DNA of 64,000 bases, from positions 806,001 to 870,000 of the forward strand of contig CANXME010000244.1 in the NCBI GenBank assembly GCA_948144175.1. The letters are read 5' to 3'. The position numbers and the translations under genes were made by a program. Each line of letters begins with the position of its first letter. The stretch's first letter is position 1. Positions 10,572-20,857 of this stretch are shown piece by piece. This DNA is from Closterium sp. NIES-65 (lineage: Eukaryota; Streptophyta; Zygnematophyceae; Desmidiales; Closteriaceae). Under the pieces are notes generated by a model. The model worked only from the letters and a program-made list of their open reading frames with translations, made no database searches and was not told the origin of the DNA.

Positions 10572-10770
10572 CCAATGCTAGATTGGAGGCGATACTCGAT
10601 TTGGGTTTAGTAGGTGCCAATCTTGTTTAGGGTTAGGGTATGCGGTGGCGGTGGCGGCTCCAACGGTGACACCATTCTCTAGTATTTGTTAATCGCTAGT
10701 GATTTGATGAAGTTGTCTCAATGTGGAGGCGATACTAAATTGGGTTTGGTAGGTGCCTATCTTGTTTGTC
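10572..10770 (+). repeat. Pair of direct repeats, about 45 bp, 160 bp apart
   Basis: The phrases GGAGGCGATACT, TTGGGTTT, GTAGGTGCC and ATCTTGTTT occur in the same order at about 10577-10623 and 10731-10770 with a few differences. They fall within E2 between the Gag and protease remnants. Origin unknown; possibly a local duplication. Confidence 0.55.
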
Positions 10771-10845
10771 TAGGATCCTAGTCTAGGAACACATGAGCAA
10801 ACAATTTCAGCAGCTACAGTCAACAACATACATTATAGAGGTAGA

Positions 10846-11505
10846 TCACAAGGCAACATGCAAATTAACCACAGACATGTCAAGCAATGCCCGACCAAGG
10901 GAATGAGCCAGCGAGGCCCAGTCTGGCGCAAGGCCACCATGTCCGCATTGCGCGCCGTGAGCTGAGCAAAGCAATGATCCAGAGGGTAGAGATGGCCACA
11001 GGGGCCACCTTAATGTATCCCAGTCTGAACTGGGTACTGGCAGGGAGTAGGGCCGGGACCGCGCAACGTCCAGCTGGATGGGCCATTGCCAGTGCCCCCT
11101 GGTCCAAACAAATCTCACTGCTGCTGCGCTCCTCGCTGCTGGAACTGCTAATGCTGGCCTTGGAGCAGATGATGCTGCTGTGGCTGCTGCTGCTGTGGTT
11201 GCTAATGCCGTGGCAGCCACTGGTTCTATGGAGACGCCACACCCTCGGAGCTAGTACCTCCTCCTCCACTACTGTCAGAGCTGCCCCCGCCTCCGCCACC
11301 AGCTCCATTCTCTCCACCTCCGCCACCACTACCCCTACCACCACCGCTACCACCACTGCCTCCTTTCTTACCACCCTTCTTGCCCCCCTTGTGACCAAAG
11401 GCAACTGCTGCCAACTCCATTGACTCGGCAATAGAGGCCACGGCTACAATGGAGACAAGGAAGGACAAGGCTCAACCCTCAGAGATAGGCGGAGGGGGGA
11501 GGGAG

Positions 11506-11543
<38 letters not shown>

Positions 11544-12344
11544 GGGGGGGGGGGGGGGTTCTTGGCAAGCAATTCAGTGTCGACAGCGGCAACACGGTAC
11601 TTAACAACGAGCGAGCGCAAGTGCAGCATCAGGTCAGTGGCAGTACGAAAGGCCAAGAGATCGGGAAAAAGGACTTAATGGCTGGCGTGGAATAGCGAAC
11701 AATCATAGCATCCAATATTTTCTTAGCTATCTCTTCTTGCCCAAACTCCTGCTTGGCCAGCGGCAGATGGTCGGTGATAGCGAGCATGGCAACTATGTCA
11801 CGAGCGGTCCAGTGCTTGAGCTCAGGGCAAAAGCAGTCTTAGATGGCGTTCAGAGCAAGTTCCCCCAACTCGAACCACGCTCAACACTAGTGCACTGACA
11901 TCTGTTTTGGGTTGCTACACGAAGATTTTTTCAAAACGATTTTGAAATTGACCCGGTTACATCCACCTGATCGGGTTTGATCATTTGCTTAAACTCGTAT
12001 ATCCTTGTATCCTCGCGTGGCACGTAGAGTGGTGTGGTCTTGCAAAACTGCCATACTCGACCCAAATATCTGCACTTCTGGGACTCTTGGATGAACTTTG
12101 CTTGGGGGAACTTGCTGTGAACGCCATCTTATCCTCTATTGACGGATCGGCATCAAGAGGCATGGGAGGGGGAGGACGCCAACAGCTCACCAGCAGCATG
12201 CTTGGAGAGGGGGGCATCGTTCTTGAGGCGGCTCCCGAGGTAGAGGTAGAGCTTCTGCAGCCATGACAGGAAGTCCACAAGACGCCCGTTAGGGTCAAAC
12301 TGAAGGACTTGAGCAGCCGCCATAGCAGTGGCATGCCTCATCAA
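10846..12344 (-). pseudogene. E2 gag remnant
   Basis: Begins MMRHATAMAAAQVLQFDPNG then LVDFLSWLQKLYLYL, aligning with the family start MATPSVLTFDAEGRAIDFAVW. Further on, LMLHLRSLVVKYRVAA and ELLAKNP lead into a very long C run on this strand (11507-11558), at the place where sister copies have NPPPMYI. Then come KGGKKGGSGGSGG basic and Gly tracts and a degraded region down to about 10846. Several frameshifts; no function expected. Confidence 0.65.
11507..11558 (+). repeat. Poly-G run (about 52 bp with one A) in E2 gag
   Basis: Two G blocks separated by a single A at about 11543. On the coding strand this is an expanded proline tract after AKN, the same place where all family members have a run of 6-9 C in gag. 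Confidence 0.85.
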
Positions 12345-12349
12345 GGAAC
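12345..12349 (+). repeat. E3 target-site duplication, left copy (GGAAC)
   Basis: GGAAC directly precedes the left LTR and is repeated at 19805-19809 directly after the right LTR. Five bases is the usual copia duplication length. Confidence 0.92.
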
Positions 12350-12483
12350 TGACAAGAAGTGAACGAGAGAATGAGTGAACTATGAACGAAGTGAGTACAA
12401 ATAGGAAACCCTAACTGGGTTGTACCCCCTCTGGGATACCCCACTATAGCCTACATAAATGAGTAAGCTATAATGTTCTGACA
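12350..12483 (-). repeat. E3 3' LTR
   Basis: 134 bp; on the minus strand TGTCAGAACATTATAGC to CTTCTTGTCA. Contains the family palindrome-like core GGGATACCCC. Next to the polypurine tract on its right. Confidence 0.94.
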
Positions 12484-12495
12484 CACCCCCATAGG
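12484..12495 (-). other. E3 polypurine tract
   Basis: CCTATGGGGGTG on the minus strand, immediately upstream of the 3' LTR. This is the expected primer site for plus-strand cDNA synthesis and is conserved in E1, E4 and E5. Confidence 0.8.
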
Positions 12496-12696
12496 CAAAG
12501 TGGGGGAGAACAAGGGGTCACAAGACCAGTCAAGTAAAGCAAAACAAAGCTCAGGGTGGATCACAAAGTCACCACACATTCCGAGCACAAGTTCAAAAGG
12601 CCAGAAGGCCAGTTCACATGCAAGATCATATATAAAGATATACAAGAGTCAAGCAAGTAAGAGCAAGAGTATATATAGGTGAAGGTACAAGCAAGG

Positions 12697-13611
12697 TCAA
12701 GAAGTGAGCAAGTGAGGCAAGACAGACACAAGACCCAACTGCGTGCAACAACGCTGATGATCACAAGGCGCAAGTGCCTTAGTGAAGACATCAGCAGTGT
12801 TGGCCTCAGAGGCCACGTACGCAAGTCGCAACTGTCCACGCTGCTGCAGCTCACGAGCAAGAAAGTAGCGGAGGGCAATGTGCTTCGTTCTGTGCTCCAG
12901 TCGCTGCTCTCGACACAAGGCCAGCATGGCCTTGTTGTCTACGTACAGGACTGGAGAAGAACGAGGCTGCTCTCCAAGGTCGGTCAGCAGGTAGGTGAGC
13001 CAGCGTAACTCCTGTGCAGCCATAGCCCCAGCGTAGATCTCAGCCACACAACTGGAGCCCAGAACAGAAGACGAGCGAGTAGCCCGCCACGAAACAGAGC
13101 CGGAACCAAGGCTGAAGGTGTAACCCTGTGACGACCGCTGCGTAGCCTGGTCGTCAGCCCAGGAAGCGTCTGCGTGCCCAGTGAGGACCACTGGACTGCG
13201 CCCTCCAAGCACTAGCCCCATGCCCGACGTACTGCACAAGTAACGCAACACCCTCTTCGCTGCAGCCATGTGCTCTGGTCGGTGTCTCCCAGGAGCAACA
13301 TAGCGTGCTAGAATGCTAAGAGGGTATGCAAGGTCAGGACGTGTGCAGGTCATCAGGTACATGAGGCAGCCAACAAGCTCTGCAAACGGGCCACTCGACT
13401 CTACGGACTCATCCGAAGGCAGAGCTGAGAGCGAGTGGCGAGTAGGCAGAGGAGTGGCCTGAGGCGAGGAGTACGTGAAGCCGAAGCGCTGAAGGACCTG
13501 CTGCACCATGTGTGACTGAGTCAGGGTAATGGTGCGGCGCGCTCTGTCCCGGGTGATCTGCAAGCCAAGGTAGCTACGCAGTTCACCCAGGTCAGTGCAC
13601 GTATGTCTCTT
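12697..13611 (-). CDS. E3 pol C-terminal part: RT end and RNase H
   Basis: The gag-pol frame after the second TAG. It carries the end of RT (LGLQITRDRARR, FGFTYSSPQATPLPTRHSL, LVGCLMYLMTCTRPDLAY) and RNase H (GHADASWADDQATQ, SSCVAEIYAG, LYVDNKAMLALC, VASEANTADVFTKAL), ending PHLLTS and TGA 12697-12699. SSCEAE of sister copies reads SSCVAE here, which changes one of two glutamates near the RNase H active site and may weaken it. The first Met of the segment is at 13563. Confidence 0.88.
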   Translation of the reverse strand, partial: KRHTCTDLGELRSYLGLQITRDRARRTITLTQSHMVQQVLQRFGFTYSSPQATPLPTRHSLSALPSDESVESSGPFAELVGCLMYLMTCTRPDLAYPLSILARYVAPGRHRPEHMAAAKRVLRYLCSTSGMGLVLGGRSPVVLTGHADASWADDQATQRSSQGYTFSLGSGSVSWRATRSSSVLGSSCVAEIYAGAMAAQELRWLTYLLTDLGEQPRSSPVLYVDNKAMLALCREQRLEHRTKHIALRYFLARELQQRGQLRLAYVASEANTADVFTKALAPCDHQRCCTQLGLVSVLPHLLTS

Positions 13612-14022
13612 CTACAGCTCGGACTTCACGTAGGCGAGTCCAGCAGTGTCAGCTGTGGCAAAGACCAAGTCGTCGACGTACACGAGGATGTAGAACGGCG
13701 GCAGAGAGGTGTCGGTGCGCAGAAACAGCGACGGGTCGGCAGTAGACGGAGCAAACCCAAGTGCCGCGAGCGTAGTCCTCAGTGTGTTGTGCCACTCACG
13801 TGGCGCCTGGCGGAGACCGTAGACTGGACGCCGGAGACTCCACTGGGTACCAGGAGGGAAAGACCCAGTGAAGCCAGGTGGGCGGCGCAGCCAGATCTCC
13901 TCGTGCAGACTGCCCTGCAAGAAAGCTGTGCTGAAGTCGAGAGAGTGCAGCTCGTAGTCACGGTGAGCAGCAACGTGCAGCAGAACCCGAAGAATGGTCA
14001 TCTTCGGGGTGGGAGAGAAGGT
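13612..14022 (-). CDS. E3 pol middle part: RT catalytic region
   Basis: The stretch between the two TAG codons, same frame on both sides. It has TFSPTPKMTILRVLLHVAA, LHSLDFSTAFLQGSLHEEIW, RPVYGLRQAPREW and YVDDLVFATADTAGLAYV, so the RT catalytic aspartates are intact. It ends at TAG 13612-13614 after KSEL, where other copies have CAG (Gln) followed by KRHTC. The upstream boundary is TAG 14023-14025 after GVDYF, also Gln in the others. Confidence 0.88.
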   Translation of the reverse strand, partial: TFSPTPKMTILRVLLHVAAHRDYELHSLDFSTAFLQGSLHEEIWLRRPPGFTGSFPPGTQWSLRRPVYGLRQAPREWHNTLRTTLAALGFAPSTADPSLFLRTDTSLPPFYILVYVDDLVFATADTAGLAYVKSEL

Positions 14023-17000
14023 CTAAAAGTAGTCAACCCCCTGCCGCTGACTGAAGCCACGAGCCACGTAACGCGCCTTGAAGACAGGCGGAGAACCCGG
14101 CGGCCGCTTCACCCTGAAAATCCACATGCCACTGACGATGTTCGCCCCAGGAGGGGGGACAGCGTCGACGTAGGTGCCTGTGGACTTCCAGGAAGCCATC
14201 TCTGCATCCATAGCTGCCTGCCACTGAGAGGAGTAGGGACCCTCTATCGCCTCCGCGTAAGAGCGCGGAGTCGGGATGTCTGGTGCATCCGGGTCTCCCT
14301 CAGGGGCTAGCAGTACAGACGCGAGATGGGGTGAAGCGGCGGCCAGACACTGGAACTCCTCCTGTCTGTCCTCAAGGACGTCCGTGCCGAGGGCACACGC
14401 ACCCCCGACGGACGGAGGACAGGCAGACTCAGACTCAGCGACAAGACTGGCAGCGTAGTCTAGACGACAGCGTGCAGCAAAGTCGACAAGCTCAGTGACA
14501 AGGGCAGATGCAGCAGACGACTCGAAGGAAGGGTCAGTGACAGCAGTAGCAAGGAGACGCGTGACAGTAGGACTGGCAGCACGAAGAGAGTCCGACTCCG
14601 GGTCGGCAAGAGCAAGAAGAGAGGAAGCAGGAGGAGAAGGCAAAGGGGCACGCAGAGGAGCAGTGGACGGACGCAGTGACATCCGGTGCGTGCCAGGGAC
14701 AGGAGGAGGACGCTGACGCGACCCACGACCACTAGCGCGCTCAGTACGAACAGGCGACGCAGGACGAGACGCAGGCTCACGACGCTCAGTAAGACCTCCA
14801 GTCGGACCAGCGTAGGGAGAAGGAGCAGGCAAAGGGGAGGCAGGCTGTAGCTGTGGCTGTGACCGGACAGGCTGCGGACCCTCTAAGAGAGGAGGAGAAA
14901 GTGGAAGACCAAGAACCTGCTGCAGGAGCGGAACGAAGTACGGCCGGGGCCGCGCGGCGACGCCTAAAACAGCAGGAACAGCACCAGCACCCTCGGCAAG
15001 AGCACCCACTCCAGTAGCACCTCCAGCAGCACCACCAGAAGCTCCAGAACCTCCAGCAGCAGCACCAGGAGCACTGTCAGTCGAACCGCCAGCAGCAGGC
15101 TCAGCGCCAACACCCTCAGCAGCACCAGCTCCAGGAGAACTCGCAGACCCAGCAGCTCCAGCACCCACAGGACGAGCACCACCGGGACGCGCAGCAGCAG
15201 TGCCCTCTGCAGCCGAAGAACCACCAGCACCAGCAGCACGCCTCCAGCGCCTGGCAAACCACTCACGCAGCTCCTGTGGGGAGAGTGGCTCCCGGCAAGA
15301 CGAAGCACCCCCAGGCTCAGCACCCCTAGGCTCAGCACTCCCAAGCACAGCACCCCCAGGCTCGGCATCTCGAGGCTCAGCACCCCCAGGCACAGCACCC
15401 CCAGGCTCAGCACCTCCAGGCTCAGCACCCCCAGGCTCAGCACCCCCAGGCTCAGCACCCCCAGACTCAGGACCCTCAGACTCCGCACCCCCAGGCTCAG
15501 CACCCCCAGACTCCGCACCCCCAGGCTCAGCACCCCCAGACTCCGCACCCCCAGGCTCAGCTCCCGCAGCAGCACCAGAGTCACCAGTGACCTCGACAGG
15601 CTCGACCGCGTCTACCTGGGACACACCTGAAGGGGCAGGACCCTGAGGGGGGAGGGGGACTACCAGGGTGGGACCTGGTACCAAGAAGAGCGGGGGTGGG
15701 GGGAGGGACGGAGTGCGGTAGGGGAAGAGGCGGTAGAAGGGCACCGACTCGTCGAACGTGACGTCCTGGGAGGACAGAACACGTCGAGAGGTGGGGTGGT
15801 AGAACTGCCACCCAGGGGCGTCGGGGGGGAACCCCAGGAAGACGCAGGGAGCAGCGCGAGGGGACAGCTTGTCCGTAGACAAGTCGCGGACAAACGCCCG
15901 AGATCCCCAGACCCGGAACGCCGACGCATCGCCAACCTTCCCCGTCCACAGCAGGGCTGGGGAGGTCTCCGGCCTGGAGACCCTGGGGTGGAGGTTGATC
16001 TGATGCGCTGCGTACCTGACCGCAAACAGCCACAGAAAATGGGGGGCAGCCGCATGCATCATGGACGTACGGGCGACGTCCATGACCATGCCAATGCGGC
16101 GCTCAGCAATCCCATTTTGCTGTGGGGAGTCCGGAAGCGTGAAGGACTGGCGGATGCCTCGCGCCCGACAGTAGGCACGTAGAAGGCCAGAGGAGAACTC
16201 TCCGCCTCTGTCAGAGTGCAGACGCAACACAGGAAAGTCGGAGCCAAAGCTCTGCCTGAGCTGAAGACGAGCTGCGCGGATCCAGTCGATCAGCACCTCA
16301 GTAACCTCACCCTTGCTGCGCAAGGGGAAGACTGTGGTGTAACGCGAGTAGTCGTCAACAACGAGCAGGAAGTAGCGCTCCTGACCCTGTCCACGGACGC
16401 GGGCTGGGCCCCACACGTCCATGTGAAGCGTCTGCAGCGGGGCCTCTGTCGGAGGAAACTGGGAGGAGTGAGGGGCAGCACGCTGGCGCCCCTCGACACA
16501 GGGGACACAGGCAGGGCCAGGGCCCTGAGGAAGGGGAGGTAGAGACCGGGGGAGACCAGACACAAGAAGACGGGAGGCCATGCCTCTGAGCCGAAGCAGA
16601 GAGGGGTGGCCAAGGCGGTGGTGCCAGAGGAGGGTCTCGTGAGACAGACGACGACACGAACAGGGGGAAGACTCAGGACCAGACCTGGACGCTGCGGCAA
16701 ACACCTGACCAGACGAAGGGACCCTACGAGACTCTGTACCTGGAGGAGAAGCTGTGGTCAGGGTGTACAGGCTCGACCCTGGCCGACGTGTAAACGTAGC
16801 CAGGTGGCGTCCCGTGCTAGCCTCCGTGCAGTGGGTCACCCGCTGACGAGCAGGAGTGAACTGGTGGACACCCGCATCCTGTAGGTCAGCACCACTCACC
16901 AGGTTCGTCGAGAACGAGGGGAGGTAAAGACCAGACAGGGTGCCAGAGGGGGCCGCCGGACACGGAAGTACCGTGGAGAAGCGAGACAGGACAGGCCCCC

Positions 17001-17557
17001 CAGAGGGGTCAGCCAGGGACACCGCAACCGGCCGACTCAGCGGCGTGAGAGTAGTGCGGTCCCGAAAGAAGGAGCGAGACGCTCCCGAGTCAAGTGTGAA
17101 GGTGTGAGAGGCCGAAGCCGACATAGTACCTGAGAGGGCAGACTCACCAGTACCTGAGAGCACAGACGCACTGGCATCTAGAGCAGCAGCCTCACTAGTA
17201 CCTGACGCAGGAGTACCAATGCCCGGGTCGGGCGGGAAACACCGGTAACAGTCATCCTCATCACTACCAGTCACAACATACATAGCAGAAAGAATAGCAT
17301 CAAAGTCAAGATCATAAATGGCTACACCAGCCCTAGACAGCTCCCCCCAGCGGGGGATCTCAGCGGCCTCCGGAAACTGCTGACGCGAGGCGTCGGTCAG
17401 GCGGCCAAAGCAGCGGCGGGCTGTGTGGGTGCCTCCACACCTCTCCCCCGCACGGTCGCCGGTGCGAAGAACGTAGGGGCAGGGACCAAACGCACCACCA
17501 CGCTGACGCTGCAAGTACCACTCACGGAGCTGCTGAGGGGCGGGGACGGTGCGAGAG

Positions 17558-17595
<38 letters not shown>

Positions 17596-18657
17596 CTGAC
17601 CACCCCAAGAGCTGCTGCGCTGGGACGAGACACTCCGACCCCCGCCGCCACCGCCACTCCCGCCTCCACCACCGCCCCCGTCTCCACCGCCACCGCCCCC
17701 ACTGGTACCCTCGCCCCCGCCTCCTCCGCTACCGCCTCCGCCACCACCTCCGCCTCCACCGCCTCCACCAGTACCTCCACTCCCGCCACCACCTCCACCG
17801 CCACCCCCACTCCCCCCGCCACCCCCACCTCCTCCGCCACTGCCTCCTCTAGCTCCACCCGCTCCCTTGCCCCCCTTGCCCTTGCCAGAGCGGCGTCTAC
17901 CGCTGGGGGCAGACACCGCACCGACCGACTCAAAACCAGCGAGGTCGGCCGCAGCGGCAGAGGCGACAGAGGGCAGCAGGGGGGAAGGAGAACACCCCTC
18001 AAAGATGGGGGTGCGAGGGTCACCCCGAGAGGCCCCTACAGCGACTATGCTCTTCTCAGCCGCTAGCAGGGACTCCTCAAGGAGGTCGACAGTGAGGGTG
18101 GTGGGACAGACAGAGAGAAACTGGTCCCTAACGACACGAAGGGACTCAGGGAGACGGGTGACAAGAAAGTAGAGAGTGATGTACATGGGAGGAGGGTTGG
18201 CGGCGCGGAACTCAGCAGGAAGGGCAGCGCGGTAGCGAGCGTCACTAGCGCGGAGGTGGGTAATGAGGTCAGCGACAGTGGGAAAGGCAGCGAGGTCAGG
18301 GAAGAGAAAAGGTAGCATGAGGCGGCTCAGCGTAGCGGAGGAAGGGGAGGAGTAGCGTGCAACTACAGCGTCGTACAAGGCCTGAGCGGTCTTGCACTGA
18401 CTAAAGTGGGCACGCTCGGAGGAAGGGAGGTGGCGACGCACAGCAAGACGTGCAGCAGCATCGCGTGTCGCCCACTTGGAGCGAACGGCGGAATCAGCAT
18501 CAGGAGGAGGGGCAGGGACAGCGCCAGAGACAAAGTCAAAGAGAGAGACCTCATCGACCGCATCACACAGTAAGTACAGCTGCAGGTCCTCAATCCAGAC
18601 TGCAAAGTCAATGGCTCTACCCTCAGCGTCAAAAGCTAGGACATAGGGGGTGGCCAT
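14023..18657 (-). CDS. E3 gag-pol: Gag, protease, integrase, linker, RT start
   Basis: 1545 codons starting at MATPYVLAFDAEGRAIDF; this Met is chosen because it matches all sister Gag starts, though the frame is open seven codons further up. Order: Gag domain (residues 1-230), basic and glycine-rich tract (about 255-345), poly-Gln, atypical zinc knuckle (GPCPYV to CGGTHTARRC), protease DSGASRSFF (about 520), GAG-pre-integrase HHRLGHPS with CVPC, integrase MDVWGP, HSDRGGEF and NGIAERR (DX35E), a GGAEP-repeat linker (about 1030-1130), and RT start WIFRVKRPPGS to GVDYF. It stops at a TAG replacing a conserved Gln codon. This is the longest open frame in the window and would encode an almost complete polyprotein. 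Confidence 0.93.
15310..15570 (-). repeat. E3 linker repeat, 15-bp units encoding GGAEP
   Basis: On the minus strand about 17 tandem units of GCTGAGCCTGGGGGT type encode GGAEP with variants GGAES, GPES and RDAEP. The repeat separates integrase from RT. Copy number and order differ in every element of the window. Confidence 0.85.
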
Positions 18658-19655
18658 GACAGCAGCTGACAGTCTCACCGGGCAGGAAGAGTCGGGTAGG
18701 TCAGCGGCGCAGGTACACAGCCCAGGAGCAGCAGTAGCCCGACAGGAGCAGGAGTGCAGCTCCTCTGGCGGCTCGGGCAGCTCGGGCGACTCGGGCGGCT
18801 CGGGCGGCTCGGGCGGCGCAGGCGGCTTGGGCGGCTCGGGCGGCTAGGGCGGCGCGGGCGGCCCGGGCGGCTCGGGCGGCTCAGGCGGCTCGGGCGGCGG
18901 CACGGGCGGCTGGGGCGGCTCGGTGGCGGCTCACGGGCGGCTGGGACGGCGCGCGGGGAGCTCACGGGCGGCTGGGCGGGCGGCCAGGGCGGCTCACGGG
19001 CGGCGGCGGCGGCGTCGGCGGCTCACAGGCGACGGCAGCGGCAGCGGCGTCGGCGCGGCGTCGGCGGCGTCGGCGGCTCACGGGTGGCGTCGGCGGCGTC
19101 GGCGGCTCACGGGCGGCGTCGGCTGCTCACGGGCGGCGTCGGCAGCTCACGGGCGGGCTGAAGGCCCACGGGTGGGCGGTTCGCGGGCAGCGCCGGCTCA
19201 CGGGCGGGCGGCGTGACGGGCGGGCGGCGGGACGGGCGGCAGCGTCACGGGGGGGGGGGGGGGGGGCGACGTGACGGGCGGCGGCGTCACGGGCGGCGGT
19301 TCACGGGCGGCTGCGTCACGGGCGGCGCTCACGGGCGGCGGCGTCACGGGCGGCGCTCACGGGCGGCGGCGCACGAGCGGCGCTAAAGGGTGGCGCGACG
19401 GGCGGCGGCTCACGGGCGGCGCTGCGGGCGGCCGCACGGGCGGGGCTAACGGGCGGCCGCACGGGCGGCGCTACTGGCTGCGCAAAGGGCGGCGCGAACG
19501 GGCAGCCGCACAGGCGGCGCTAATGGGCGGCCGCACGGGCGGCGCTAACGGGCGGCTCGAAAGGGCGGGCGCTAGGGCGGGCGCTAGGGCGGGCGCCAGG
19601 GCAGAAAAAAAAAAGTTCTAGGTGGTGGGCCCGAAGCACAGTTCCCACAGGGGAA
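18658..19655 (-). repeat. E3 leader with GC-rich minisatellite
   Basis: About 1 kb between the PBS and the Gag start. Most of it is imperfect repeats: GGGCGGCTC-type units (about 18765-18910) and CACGGGCGGC-type units (about 18910-19580), with a G run near 19250. No protein domain is recognised. A similar but not identical GC minisatellite sits at the same place in E4-E7. Confidence 0.75.
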
Positions 19656-19670
19656 CCTGCTCTGATTCCA
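19656..19670 (-). other. E3 primer-binding site (initiator Met-tRNA type)
   Basis: TGGAATCAGAGCAGG on the minus strand, adjoining the 5' LTR. One base differs from the plant-type TGGTATCAGAGC complement of the initiator Met-tRNA 3' end. Confidence 0.85.
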
Positions 19671-19804
19671 TGACAAGAAGTGAACGAGAGAATGAGTGAA
19701 CTATGAACGAAGTGAGTACAAATAGGAAACCCTAACTGGGTTGTACCCCCTATGGGATACCCCACTATAGCCTACATAAATGAGTAAGCTATAATGTTCT
19801 AACA
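19671..19804 (-). repeat. E3 5' LTR
   Basis: 134 bp, paired with 12350-12483 with two visible differences. Ends TTCTAACA on the plus strand, directly followed by the second GGAAC (19805-19809). Confidence 0.94.
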
Positions 19805-19825
19805 GGAACAGCATAGGTATAGACG

Positions 19826-20090
19826 GCTAGGGAGGATCAAGTGCAGTCGGGTGTGGTCGGGTGCAGTTGAGAGTGGTGGAGTACGGTCGTGTGCAGATAG
19901 GAAGGGTCGAGTGCAGTTGAGTGCAATCGGGAGCAGCTAGGAGGGGTCGAGCGCGGTTGAATGCGGTCAGGGGTAGCTAGGAGAGGCAGTGCAATGCGGT
20001 CCGTTTTGGCTAGGAGGGGTCGTGAGCAGTTGGGTGCGGTTGGGAGTGGTCAGGTGTGGTGGGAAGGGAGCTGGGTGCGGTTAGAGATGG
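19826..20090 (+). repeat. Degenerate repeats of GTGCAGTCGGG / GGTCGAGTGC type
   Basis: Many imperfect, irregularly spaced copies of phrases such as GTGCAGTTGAG, GTGCGGTTGGGAG and GCTAGGAGGGGTCG. A decayed minisatellite, possibly the leader of E2. Confidence 0.5.
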
Positions 20091-20670
20091 GGGGTGGTGG
20101 TCTAAAGGGCGTGGGCGGCAGCGAGGGAACGGGAGCGGGCGGTGGGAGCGGGGTGCGGACGGGGCGCAGGGTGTATGCTAGGCCGCGAGACTTTCTGGCG
20201 GAGGCCGTAGGGCCTGCTATCGGCGGCCGCAGGGCCTTCTAACAAAGGGGGCAATGGCAGGCCTCTGGATAGGATTCTATGCTCTCTTTCAAGGAAGTCT
20301 AGTTACCTACAACTACTTTTTTTGTCATTGTGTGCCCCATGACTTGGTATTTGTTTCATAGGGTCTTTAAAAAAAAAAGTCTTTCACAAAAGGATTTGTT
20401 CCTAAACATATATTTTTGTTTTCGCATAGCGAACAATTGGTTTTAACATTGACATTCCTACATAGCAAACTACACATTGGAGACTACTCTATACTACACT
20501 ACTCTACACTAAAGTTGACAAAAACATGTGCTAGGCATCGCTTCTTGAGACTCTGGAAAAGGGCCGCGACGTTTATCCAGTTGATATTCGTCGTGGGGAG
20601 AAGGGCACACGCCATGAGGTCGCCCAATCACGCGTGAACAATACAGCTACGTGTCCAGCTCTTGATGTAG

Positions 20671-20790
20671 TTCTGCCTACTAAAACCACGCTCACACTCG
20701 TCGGTGCTCAACAAGAGCACTGCCAGTGCCTACCACTTCCTCACCATGTTCGGATACGCGCCTCCATGGCCCGACGACTGCAGCATCACG
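20671..20790 (+). CDS. Possible host exon next to E6 insertion
   Basis: The frame reads FCLLKPRSHSSVLNKS and then AYHFLTMFGYAPPWPDDCS, which looks like real protein. It is bounded by a usable acceptor (GATGTAG at 20664-20670) and a donor-like GTGAGG at 20791. The same frame beyond the donor (KFQEPWSLSIVF) is also protein-like but lies after an in-frame TAG at 20803. Another frame is open across 20634-20843, so the choice is uncertain. Family unknown. Confidence 0.3.
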
Positions 20791-20857
20791 GTGAGGGACT
20801 TGTAGAAGTTCCAAGAGCCATGGTCGTTATCCATCGTGTTTAGGAATAAGGGCAACT

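Larger units (their letters stand above)
8540..12344 (-). mobile_element. E2: old, diverged Ty1/copia relic
   Basis: Read on the minus strand, the stretch keeps the order Gag start (12344), Gag glycine region (about 11400-11270), protease remnant (about 10400), GAG-pre-integrase (10165), integrase (9700-9085) and a Gly/Ala repeat linker (9026-8640). RT, RNase H and LTRs are not recognisable. The proteins are clearly related to but much more diverged than those of E1 and E3-E8, so this is an older or different subfamily. E3 inserted just upstream of its Gag start, leaving GGAAC on both sides. Two homopolymer expansions (C43 and a long G run) interrupt it. Confidence 0.8.
12350..19804 (-). mobile_element. 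E3: complete Ty1/copia element with TSD GGAAC
   Basis: 7455 bp. Bounded by 134-bp LTRs (12350-12483 and 19671-19804) that differ at only two positions by eye (CTCTGGG/CTATGGG and TTCTGACA/TTCTAACA) and flanked by GGAAC. Reading on the minus strand: PBS, a GC-rich leader of about 1 kb, one gag-pol frame from 18657 to 12697 interrupted only by two TAG codons, a 3' UTR and a polypurine tract. The high LTR identity marks a recent insertion into the older relic E2. It is one of the two best-preserved copies. Confidence 0.95.
19805..20857. other. Flanking DNA between E3 and E6
   Basis: Begins with the right GGAAC duplication of E3, so 19810 onward was contiguous with 12344 before insertion and may include the decayed leader of E2. 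It holds a degenerate repeat (19826-20090), an AT-rich part (20290-20560) with nothing recognisable, and a possible host exon (20671-20790). Confidence 0.5.

Noticed and set aside
10626-10640. Telomere-like TTTAGGGTTAGGG
   Set aside because: Only two units, not an array; not evidence of a telomere or interstitial telomeric block.
15200-15646. Long antisense frames rich in Ala/Pro/Gly across the linker repeat
   Set aside because: They follow from the 15-bp periodicity of the GGAEP repeat; the opposite strand carries conserved pol.
20668-20805. Two in-frame TAGs in a protein-like stretch as evidence for recoding
   Set aside because: The first coincides with a usable acceptor (GATGTAG) and the second lies after a donor-like GTGAGG, so both may be intronic.
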